Made by a program: the position numbers and the translations under genes
Notes under the pieces: model-generated
What the model was told of the DNA's origin: nothing
Databases searched by the model: none
What the model saw: only the letters and a program-made list of their open reading frames with translations
Source: Anaerolineaceae bacterium UBA4781
GTDB taxonomy: Bacteria > Chloroflexota > Anaerolineae > Anaerolineales > Anaerolineaceae
Direction of reading: 5' to 3'
Assembly (NCBI GenBank): GCA_002403105.1
Contig: DHHD01000101.1
Coordinates: 33,338-41,025 of the forward strand
DNA length: 7,688 nt
Part shown: one piece after another, positions 1-5,754 of the stretch
Layout of the letters: each line of letters starts with the position of its first letter
Position numbering within the stretch: the first letter of the stretch is position 1

Positions 1-1139
1 GTATTAAAAATAGCTGCCAGACAGGTATCTCTGGTAAACCAGATGGCCTGTACTGCCGGCTCGGAAGTTAACCAGTACAATTCGCCCTCTTTTTGTGCCA
101 GGTCTTTTTTTAATAAAGCCAGCTTATGGATGAAATCTGTCAATTCATAGCTGCCCCAGGGAATAACATCCTTTTCAAAATGATCGGGTTTACGTGGCGC
201 TGCCGATTCTTCCCCTGCATAGATCAACCAGGCCCCTTTGTTAAAAGCTTGCAAAGCCGTCCAAGCCAAAGCCTGCTCGCGAGAAGGGGCTAAATCCATT
301 ACACGGTCGGTATCATGGTTCTCCACATAACGCAGCTTCACATAATCATTCGGGTAAATGGCATCCTGCATAATAAGTAAATCTAGATAAAAGCTCGTAT
401 TCAGTGTCCCCTTAACCGCTCTTTCCCAGGGTCGGAAAATATCGTAATCGTAGGTAATATCAAAAACACGATACAGCTCGCTATCGGATTGCGCGAACAA
501 CCCGTTACTGCGCCTTTCCGCCACCCAGCCCGTATGCACTGATTCCGCCAGCCAGATAATATTGGGGTTGATGGCTTTGGCAGCCGCATCGGCTTTTAAC
601 CAGAATTCCATTGGAACCAACGAAGCCACATCACAACGGAAACCATCCAATCCAAAGGAAGCCCATTTCTGAATGACTTTCACCAGGTAATTGTGCAGTT
701 CAGGGTGAGAATGATCCAATTCCACAATATCCGTCCAATCCGGTACAGAAGTGATGGGGTTGCCCTGCTGGTCAAGACGGAACCATTCCTTATGCTCTTT
801 TGCCAAGATTGAATCGGGAGAAGTGTGGTTATAGACCACATCGATCATCACCTTCAATCCAAGATCATGCGCTTCCTTGATCAATCGTCTGAAATCTTCT
901 TCGGTTCCATATTCAGGATTGGTCGCCAGATAATCGGCAATAGCATACGAACTGCCCAGCGAACCCTTGCGGTTCACTTTCCCGATTGGGTGAATAGGCA
1001 TGAGCCAGATGTAATCCACACCCAGCGCTTGAATGCGTGGGAGATCCTCGATCACAGCTTGAAAATCTCCACGCTGGCTGTGATTGCGTACATAAATTTC
1101 GTAGATCACCAGATTACGTAGCTCGTTTTTACTTTTCAT
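1..1139 (-). CDS. GH13 alpha-amylase family glycosidase, N-terminal part (3' end outside window)
   Basis: The frame is open from ATG at 1139 to the window edge, giving 379 residues without a stop, so the C-terminus is missing. The conserved GH13 regions occur in order: region I DVVYNH (residues 100-105), region II GFRCDVA with invariant Arg168 and the expected nucleophile Asp170, the acid/base Glu199 in WLAES, and region IV YVENHD with the stabilising Asp276. There is no signal peptide, so the enzyme is probably cytoplasmic and hydrolyses or transfers alpha-glucosidic bonds in maltodextrin-like substrates. The exact specificity (alpha-amylase, neopullulanase, glucosidase) cannot be told from this part. 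The start is supported by AAGG about 6 bases upstream. It is divergent from the solo PTS IIA gene. A sample line of the gene is about 48% G+C by hand count, higher than the PTS genes to the right, so it may be an older resident gene rather than part of the PTS cassette. Confidence 0.93.
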   Translation of the reverse strand, partial: MKSKNELRNLVIYEIYVRNHSQRGDFQAVIEDLPRIQALGVDYIWLMPIHPIGKVNRKGSLGSSYAIADYLATNPEYGTEEDFRRLIKEAHDLGLKVMIDVVYNHTSPDSILAKEHKEWFRLDQQGNPITSVPDWTDIVELDHSHPELHNYLVKVIQKWASFGLDGFRCDVASLVPMEFWLKADAAAKAINPNIIWLAESVHTGWVAERRSNGLFAQSDSELYRVFDITYDYDIFRPWERAVKGTLNTSFYLDLLIMQDAIYPNDYVKLRYVENHDTDRVMDLAPSREQALAWTALQAFNKGAWLIYAGEESAAPRKPDHFEKDVIPWGSYELTDFIHKLALLKKDLAQKEGELYWLTSEPAVQAIWFTRDTCLAAIFN

Positions 1140-1161
1140 AGTCACCTTTTTATTAGAATTG

Positions 1162-1167
1162 ATTATA
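1162..1167 (-). promoter_or_regulatory. Candidate -10 box for the GH13 gene
   Basis: The minus strand reads TATAAT here, 22 bases before the GH13 start codon, which predicts a short leader holding the AAGG ribosome-binding site. No convincing -35 box is seen at a 16-18 bp spacing, so this is a single-element guess. Confidence 0.4.
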
Positions 1168-1214
1168 AAATAGATTTTTCAGTACACGATTCATTCTGGA
1201 ATGATTGAAATTTC

Positions 1215-1223
1215 TGATATAAT
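1215..1223 (+). promoter_or_regulatory. Extended -10 promoter of the solo PTS IIA gene
   Basis: The plus strand reads TGATATAAT, a perfect extended -10 element (TGnTATAAT) with the hexamer at 1218-1223. No good -35 hexamer lies 16-18 bp upstream, which is normal for extended -10 promoters. Transcription would start near 1230, inside the palindrome at 1226-1245, so a protein bound there should block initiation. Confidence 0.6.
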
Positions 1224-1225
1224 CG

Positions 1226-1245
1226 AAATGAACGGTTGTTCATTT
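1226..1245. promoter_or_regulatory. 20-bp palindromic operator, copy 1 (probable TetR-family repressor site)
   Basis: The sequence AAATGAACGGTTGTTCATTT has perfect 8-bp inverted arms (AAATGAAC / GTTCATTT) around a 4-bp spacer. It begins exactly 2 bp after the TATAAT of the IIA promoter and covers the predicted transcription start. It matches the site at 7391-7410 at 17 of 20 positions, and that site sits at the same distance from the -10 box of the IIB-IIC-IIA-GH3 operon. Arm length and geometry fit TetR-family operators; the central CG of LacI/CcpA sites is absent. That the binder is the TetR protein at 1769-2425 is inference from position. Confidence 0.72.
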
Positions 1246-1394
1246 ATGAAAATAGAAATTTGTATTATAAAATTCTCCATTCTTCTCAGGATCGATATTT
1301 TTCTTTAACAGATTTTTTTACTCTTCCCCATCTGAAAAATGGGATTGAGGATTTTAATATTACATGTTACAGTAAAGTAGATGAGGTAAAAATC
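1246..1394 (+). other. Long 5' leader of the solo PTS IIA mRNA
   Basis: About 165 bases separate the predicted transcription start from the IIA start codon, which is long for such a small gene. It contains a weak 5-bp stem (CCCAT/ATGGG, 1327-1343) after a T-rich stretch, but no terminator or recognisable antiterminator. A 20-codon frame begins with ATG at 1246. A second open frame, in phase with IIA, runs from TTG at 1236 and would add 53 residues. It has no visible ribosome-binding site and no counterpart in the other IIA, so I treat it as untranslated. Confidence 0.4.
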
Positions 1395-1730
1395 ATGTCA
1401 GGTGAATCTAAATCTGTTCAATTTGCAGCAATGACCATTCTGCACGCAGGCAATGCACGCAAGTATATTTCAGACGCTTACAAAGAGCTCAGTGAATTTC
1501 ATTTTGACGCAGCTAGAAAGAAAATCGAACAGGCTCGTAAAGAGACCTTATTTGCGCATCAAGAACAATCCAAGATCATCCAAGCAGAATCTGATGGTGA
1601 ATCACTTGATTTTTCTCTGCTGCTTACCCATGCACAGGATACCCTCATGTCTGCTGTATCTGAGATGTACATCGCCAAGAATTTAATTAATATTGTGGAG
1701 AAAATTCAGGAAAGTCACCAGGATCATTAA
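1395..1730 (+). CDS. PTS lactose/cellobiose-family IIA component, stand-alone copy
   Basis: This is a 111-residue cytoplasmic protein of the lactose/cellobiose IIA family, small all-helical proteins that form trimers and pass phosphate from HPr to IIB. The hallmark LLLTHAQDTLM motif is present: His79 is the expected phosphorylated residue and Asp82 the metal-binding residue at the trimer axis. The N-terminal HAGNARK block is also typical. The start at 1395 is chosen because GAGG lies 8 bases upstream and the length then matches the family. It is about 45% identical by hand alignment to the IIA encoded at 5315-5662. It stands alone, divergent from GH13 and convergent with tetR, with its own promoter and operator. 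Sample G+C is near 45%, above GH3 and IIC. It may be a second phosphate donor for the same IIB/IIC or serve another PTS. Confidence 0.93.
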   Translation: MSGESKSVQFAAMTILHAGNARKYISDAYKELSEFHFDAARKKIEQARKETLFAHQEQSKIIQAESDGESLDFSLLLTHAQDTLMSAVSEMYIAKNLINIVEKIQESHQDH

Positions 1731-1768
1731 ACCCATTATTTTTCTCTATTAAATCGAAATGGTTCCCC

Positions 1769-2425
1769 TTATTTTTTCTTTTTTGTTTTTTCTATCTGTT
1801 CTGTATTCTGCATGAACAAACCAGATAGATAAGTATCTGCAAAATAATCAAAGCCCCCCTCAATAAACCGGCTTTCCTTTAACTTATTCTCTTTATCAAC
1901 AATCGCCTTATCAGACATAAGATACCCAAAAAATAATCCCAATACAGCACGGTACAGGAGTTTGGCATTGACTTCTTTCAGTTTTTTATCTTTTGCTTGA
2001 ATCTCTTCGATGGTTTGCGAGACAATGGTAAAAGTTTTTTCAAATAACGCCGGTAAATGTTGTCCATTGAATTCAAGCTCTTCAATTAAATGGAGACGTA
2101 TCAATTCCGGTCGCTTATCCCATTCCTGCAATAATTTTTCAGTGGCATCCCGAATATAATCCTCAACAGAATTCCCTTTTGCGTTTCTTAAAACTTCAGG
2201 AATACGCAGCCATGGATGGTAGGTGTTAAGTACGGCTTCGAACAAGGTAGTTTTACTGTCAAAATGGTTATAGAGCGCTCCTGCCACCAGATCTATTTTT
2301 TCAGTAATCTGTCTGGTAGTTGTTGCATGAAATCCATTTAGTATAAATAAATCGCACGCTGCATCGATCAGTTCCCGCCTTGTTTGTTCGCCACGCATTA
2401 AATAATCTTGATTTTTATTTTCCAT
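1769..2425 (-). CDS. TetR/AcrR-family transcriptional regulator
   Basis: The product has 218 residues from ATG 2425. Residues 14-60 form a classic TetR DNA-binding domain: RRELIDAACDLFILNGFHAT, then the helix-turn-helix TTRQITEKIDLVAGALYNHF, then DSKTTLFEAVL. The rest is a helical ligand/dimerisation domain, as in the family, with no assignable ligand, and it ends in a Lys-rich tail. A TTG start at 2434 would add three residues; ATG is preferred, although the ribosome-binding site is weak (AGAG about 10 bases upstream). The gene lies between two transcription units that share a near-identical palindrome at their start sites, so it probably represses both and is released by a sugar or sugar-phosphate. 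TetR control of a PTS operon is uncommon; LacI, GntR or BglG-type regulators are usual. A half-match to the operator at 2597-2606 leaves autoregulation possible. Confidence 0.9.
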   Translation of the reverse strand: MENKNQDYLMRGEQTRRELIDAACDLFILNGFHATTTRQITEKIDLVAGALYNHFDSKTTLFEAVLNTYHPWLRIPEVLRNAKGNSVEDYIRDATEKLLQEWDKRPELIRLHLIEELEFNGQHLPALFEKTFTIVSQTIEEIQAKDKKLKEVNAKLLYRAVLGLFFGYLMSDKAIVDKENKLKESRFIEGGFDYFADTYLSGLFMQNTEQIEKTKKKK

Positions 2426-2772
2426 GAAAACCAATTCTCTATGTACTACATTTTAGATCTTGAATTCCTGTTTTTAGAAAACGTTGATTCCCTCCCTCAA
2501 TTATACAAATAAACTGAAAGAATGGAGGTTTAATTAGTTGGGTAATATTAAATGAAAGATTCACAGTGTTAGGCAATTCAGCAATCTCTCGCGAGAGCTT
2601 GTTCATGGCGCTCACCAAAGTGTGGCAGATCAGTGAACATTATTACTTTGTAAGAAATAGGAGGCTTAATGTATAAATTCTCCTGGTTCAAATTTACATC
2701 AGAAAGAGGGTTCCATAATCAAAGGTTGTGCATGACTGGCTAAAAATTAGCCAGTCAATATTACAGAATATT
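2426..2772. other. Intergenic region between tetR and GH3 with weak small frames
   Basis: No confident gene is seen in these 347 bases. A minus-strand TATAAT at 2500-2505 may be the tetR -10 box. GCTTGTTCAT (2597-2606) repeats ten bases of the operator at 7391-7410, but the other arm is degenerate. Three small frames are noted: a 55-codon minus frame (2439-2606) that ends 13 bases before the tetR ATG and has GGTGA before its start; a 24-codon plus frame (2669-2743) preceded by a perfect AGGAGG four bases from its ATG; and a plus frame ending at 2676. None resembles a protein I recognise, and they overlap each other, so most or all must be chance or relics of a decayed gene. Confidence 0.5.
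2733..2757 (-). terminator. Hairpin after the GH3 gene (probable operon terminator)
   Basis: A perfect 11-bp inverted repeat (TGACTGGCTAA / TTAGCCAGTCA) with a 3-base loop starts 15 bases past the GH3 stop codon. Its position and stability fit the end of the IIB-IIC-IIA-GH3 transcript. There is no run of T after the stem on either strand, so it may be a weak or factor-dependent terminator, or a 3'-end stabiliser. Confidence 0.6.
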
Positions 2773-5229
2773 TTATGATAAATATGTTGCTTTAGCTTCA
2801 GAAATGTAGCTTTTTTTGTTTAGAACATTTTCTACCTCTCCAATAATTTCGAATGAATCCATCAAATGGATATTTTCAGAGCTTGAACCAATCATCACAT
2901 TCATTATACCCGGCTCAACCACAAAGTCCCCATTTTCGTTATAAAATCCCAATTGATTTAATTTAATAATAAATTCAATCAAACATTTTTCTTTTGGTTT
3001 TAAAGTGATGCGCCTAAAACCTATAAGTTCCTTGACCGGTCTCGTCACTCTTGCTTCACAATCGTGAATATATAGTTGAACAATTTCATCACCCAATTTA
3101 TCACCAATATTTTCAACAGTACAAGAAATAGTTAATGGCATAGACAGATCAACCTTTTTGGGATTAATTACTAAGTTGCTAAATAAAAACTTTGTGTAAC
3201 TTAAGCCAAACCCAAAAGGTATTAATGGGGTTCGCGGTTCATTTTGATAACCTCCTAAGAATAAATTCCCCTCAACATTATTCCTGTCAATATCCACATA
3301 GCCACTGCCAGTTTTATGGTTATAAAAAATTGGTATTTGTCCAACACTCCTTGGAATAGTCATGGTTGTTTTCCCACCGGGATTAATCAACCCGAAGAGT
3401 GCCTCAGCAATTACTTCCCCACCCCACGGTCCTGGATTGCCTACCAAAAGAATTGATGGGATATTTTTCATTGCCCAGTTTATCGTATGCGGTCTTCCAT
3501 TAAATAAAATTAGAAGAATAGGCTTTCTTGTTTTATATATTTCTTCTAATAAAGTTTGTTGAATACCGGGAAGCTCTAAGGAAGTACTATCTTTTCCTTC
3601 TCCACAAGTTGAATCAACCCAACCAGATTTATCTCCAAGAGTAATAATAACTAAATCAGATTGCTTTGAAATTTGAATTGCTTTCTCAAATTCTTTAGTA
3701 GATTGGTCATTAATTCCGCATCCTTTAGCATATTGTATTTTTGTTTCTGCTGGTTTAAATTCATTTAAGGCTTCTAAGAGAGTTTTTGAGTATGGATAAT
3801 TCTGACGAATAATATTTTCTATATTTCCCTCATCTAAAATTTTTCCAAAAACTTTAGAAGTATCCTCCTCGGGAATATTATTTAAACTAAGGTTGTCTTC
3901 TTTACCTTCTTCATTTTTACTCTGTATTAACCTCATCAGCATCTCAACACTAGCAGGAAAACTATAATTGGAGAAAAACACTCTCATATCATTTGCAAAT
4001 GGACCAATTAAGGCAATTGAACAGCTACTTTTCTCTATTGGTAATAAATTATTTTCGTTTTTTATAAGAATGATTGATTCTTCAGTAATTTTTTTATTTA
4101 TTTCTCGACTTTTTTTATCACTGTAAACATCATTGATATAAATTTCATCCTTCGCATAAGGATTTTCGAAAAGTCCCAAATTAATTTTTGCGGTTAGTAT
4201 TCTCATAACAGATTCATTTAACAAAGATTCTTCGATTTGACCATTTTTTATTAGTTCTACTAATTTTGTATAACTTTTGGTATTCGGGGTATCTGCATCA
4301 ACTCCTGCTTCAAGAGCAAGTTTTGCAGCTTCATATAAATCTTTTGCAACATGAAAATTTGTAACAAGGGTATCAATCCCACCACCTTCACTTACCACAT
4401 GACCTCGAAAACCTAAGTGCTTTCTAAGAATTTCACGTAAAACCTTCTTATTACAATTACCCGGTAATCCATTTATTTCAGGATAAGCTGCCATCACAGC
4501 TTGCAAGTCAGCCAATTTAATTGCAGCTTCAAAAGGTCTAATAAAATTTTCTAATAACTCTATTTCGCCGATTCGTATTGCGGCTAAATTCAATCCACCT
4601 TGCGAAATTCCATAACCTACAAAATGCTTCCCCGTTGCTAAGATACCATTTGTCAATGTTTCCCCTTGAATTCCTTTTGTTAATGACACTCCCATACATG
4701 ATGTAAGATATGGATCTTCTCCAAATGTTTCTGCAACACGGCCCCATCGCGGATCTTGCGTTATATCAAGTTGAGGAGCCAATGCTTGCCTTACACCCAC
4801 CGCGTGCATTTCTTTTTGAATAATTTTTCCCATTTCCTCCATTAAATCTGGATTCCAGGTTGCGGCTAAATTCATTGTCGTTGGAAAACTGGTAGCTTTC
4901 GTACAGATAAACCCATTAATCGCTTCATTCTGAAACAAAACAGGAATCCCCAAGCGAGTATGATTAATATTAAAGTCTTGAATGGAATTAGCGAACCTTG
5001 CAACTTCTTTGGGTTCAGTTTGATAAAGCATATTGGCAAACTGTGTCATTCGCCCTAATCCATAACACATATATTTTTTCATAAGATCTTCATCAGGAAT
5101 TTGTTTACCAACCAGAGATAGAGGCCATAAACAACATAGCTGAGATACCTTTTCTTGTACTGTCATCCTTGAAAGCAAGTCTTCTACACGTTTATCTGTA
5201 GATCGTTTAGGGTTTTTATATAGCATCAT
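2773..5229 (-). CDS. GH3 beta-glycosidase (beta-glucosidase/xylosidase-like), cytoplasmic, with Glu at the nucleophile position
   Basis: This 818-residue protein has the full multi-domain GH3 layout and no signal peptide. The N-terminal barrel (about 15-350) contains RLGIPVLF, TQDPRWGR (Arg161), GKHF (Lys201-His202) and YPEINGLPGN. The alpha/beta sandwich (about 380-640) contains CGEGKDSTSLELPG with the likely acid/base Glu544, and PRSVGQIPIFYNHK. PFGFGLSYTKF leads into a C-terminal fibronectin-III-like domain (about 675-795). GH3 enzymes remove beta-linked glucose or xylose with retention, using an Asp in GFxGxVVSD. Here that segment is GFRGHVVSEGGG, so residue 281 is Glu (codon GAA, 4387-4389) followed by three Gly; the usual His in the EAxHG motif is Asn105. 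The frame is otherwise intact. As last gene of a PTS operon it probably cleaves the imported sugar, perhaps in 6-phosphorylated form. The start is ATG 5229 (ATG 5226 also possible) after GGAAAGG. A sample line is about 33% G+C. Confidence 0.93.
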   Translation of the reverse strand: MMLYKNPKRSTDKRVEDLLSRMTVQEKVSQLCCLWPLSLVGKQIPDEDLMKKYMCYGLGRMTQFANMLYQTEPKEVARFANSIQDFNINHTRLGIPVLFQNEAINGFICTKATSFPTTMNLAATWNPDLMEEMGKIIQKEMHAVGVRQALAPQLDITQDPRWGRVAETFGEDPYLTSCMGVSLTKGIQGETLTNGILATGKHFVGYGISQGGLNLAAIRIGEIELLENFIRPFEAAIKLADLQAVMAAYPEINGLPGNCNKKVLREILRKHLGFRGHVVSEGGGIDTLVTNFHVAKDLYEAAKLALEAGVDADTPNTKSYTKLVELIKNGQIEESLLNESVMRILTAKINLGLFENPYAKDEIYINDVYSDKKSREINKKITEESIILIKNENNLLPIEKSSCSIALIGPFANDMRVFFSNYSFPASVEMLMRLIQSKNEEGKEDNLSLNNIPEEDTSKVFGKILDEGNIENIIRQNYPYSKTLLEALNEFKPAETKIQYAKGCGINDQSTKEFEKAIQISKQSDLVIITLGDKSGWVDSTCGEGKDSTSLELPGIQQTLLEEIYKTRKPILLILFNGRPHTINWAMKNIPSILLVGNPGPWGGEVIAEALFGLINPGGKTTMTIPRSVGQIPIFYNHKTGSGYVDIDRNNVEGNLFLGGYQNEPRTPLIPFGFGLSYTKFLFSNLVINPKKVDLSMPLTISCTVENIGDKLGDEIVQLYIHDCEARVTRPVKELIGFRRITLKPKEKCLIEFIIKLNQLGFYNENGDFVVEPGIMNVMIGSSSENIHLMDSFEIIGEVENVLNKKSYISEAKATYLS

Positions 5230-5289
5230 AACAGAACCTTTCCGTAGATCGTTTAGGGTTTTTATATAGCATCATAACAGAACCTTTCC
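5198..5289. repeat. Perfect 46-bp tandem duplication over the GH3 ribosome-binding site and start codon
   Basis: Two identical, abutting 46-bp units occupy 5198-5243 and 5244-5289. Each contains, on the minus strand, GGAAAGG, seven bases, the ATGATG start and the first codons of GH3 (MMLYKNPKRST). Because 46 is not a multiple of three, the upstream copy opens a different frame (5275 to 5216; 19 codons) that stops just inside the true gene. The perfect identity suggests a recent event. A pause or assembly artefact cannot be excluded from one sequence. Confidence 0.95.
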
Positions 5290-5304
5290 CATGAATACTT
5301 CCTT
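5281..5304 (-). promoter_or_regulatory. Duplicate and upstream ribosome-binding sites in the GH3 leader
   Basis: The minus strand has AAGGAAG at 5298-5304 placed 5 bases before an ATG (5292) that opens a six-codon frame MGKVLL; its TGA overlaps the duplicated ATG at 5275. GGAAAGG (5283-5289) then serves that duplicated start, and its twin (5237-5243) serves the true GH3 start. Whether ribosomes load at all three is not visible from sequence. Confidence 0.45.
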
Positions 5305-5314
5305 ATAAAGAGTA

Positions 5315-5662
5315 CTATGACAAATCACCTGCTCCGTCATTTTTAAGAATTAAAAATACTTTTTCAAACATGGATAATAAATGCTTTGCTATTTGAAGTT
5401 GTGACATGGCGATCATTAGTGTATCTTGTGCATGCGTTAATAATAAAGAGATTTCAAGATGATCCCCACGTGCTTCTGCTGTAATGAGATCAGTTTGTGC
5501 ATGATGAGCAGCTATTATTTCCTGGCGTGCTTTTTCTAGATCATTTCTTGCAATATCAAACTCGAACGTTGCAATATGATTTAAAGACTCCTCAACAAAT
5601 TTTCGTGCATTTCCGGCTTGAATTAATATCTGTGTTGCTATTTTTTCGTCGTTAGAATTCAT
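5315..5662 (-). CDS. PTS lactose/cellobiose-family IIA component, operon copy
   Basis: This 115-residue cytoplasmic IIA protein accepts phosphate from HPr and hands it to IIB. It carries the diagnostic LLLTHAQDTLM motif, with His77 as the expected phospho-site and Asp80 as the metal ligand, plus the N-terminal QAGNARKF block. Length is normal for the family. ATG 5662 is chosen; an in-frame stop lies 30 bases upstream, and the nearest purine-rich site (GGAAAG) is about 12 bases away, so initiation may be weak. It follows IIC by 92 bases including a strong hairpin and precedes GH3 by 85 bases containing the 46-bp duplication, all on one strand. It is about 45% identical by hand count to the stand-alone IIA at 1395-1730, with different N- and C-terminal ends, so the two are diverged paralogues rather than a recent copy. 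Confidence 0.94.
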   Translation of the reverse strand: MNSNDEKIATQILIQAGNARKFVEESLNHIATFEFDIARNDLEKARQEIIAAHHAQTDLITAEARGDHLEISLLLTHAQDTLMIAMSQLQIAKHLLSMFEKVFLILKNDGAGDLS

Positions 5663-5708
5663 AATGTTTTCATTCTTTCCATAATAGATTTATATTTGCA
5701 ATATTTTT

Positions 5709-5746
5709 AATGGGGCTGACCCAAAAGTAAGGAAGTCAGCCCCATT
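5709..5746 (-). terminator. Strong hairpin between IIC and IIA (attenuator or processing site)
   Basis: A perfect 12-bp inverted repeat (AATGGGGCTGAC / GTCAGCCCCATT) with a 14-base loop lies 8 bases after the IIC stop codon. The stem is GC-rich against a very AT-rich background. The minus strand continues with A-rich sequence instead of a T run, so it is not a canonical intrinsic terminator. In mid-operon it could reduce read-through into IIA and GH3 or protect the IIB-IIC message. Confidence 0.55.
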
Positions 5747-5754
5747 ATTTATGA

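Noticed and set aside
401..589. Minus-strand 62-codon frame inside GH13
   Set aside because: It is another phase of the same strand as the GH13 gene and shows no family features.
825..1121. Plus-strand 98-codon open frame
   Set aside because: It lies wholly inside the GH13 gene on the opposite strand, whose catalytic motifs are unmistakable.
1300..1394. BglG/LicT antiterminator target in the IIA leader
   Set aside because: Only a weak 5-bp stem is seen, with no overlapping terminator and no antiterminator gene nearby.
1453..1686. Plus-strand 77-codon frame inside the solo IIA gene
   Set aside because: It overlaps the IIA frame that carries the phospho-His motif.
2586..2597. Perfect 12-bp palindrome CTCTCGCGAGAG
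   Set aside because: It has no loop and no matching copy at another promoter; the similar CTCGCGAG near 276 is inside GH13, so it is probably coincidence.
3362..3562. Plus-strand 66-codon frame inside GH3
   Set aside because: It is antisense to the well-supported GH3 gene and does not look like a protein.
4538..4747. Minus-strand 69-codon frame inside GH3
   Set aside because: It is an alternative phase of the GH3 coding sequence.
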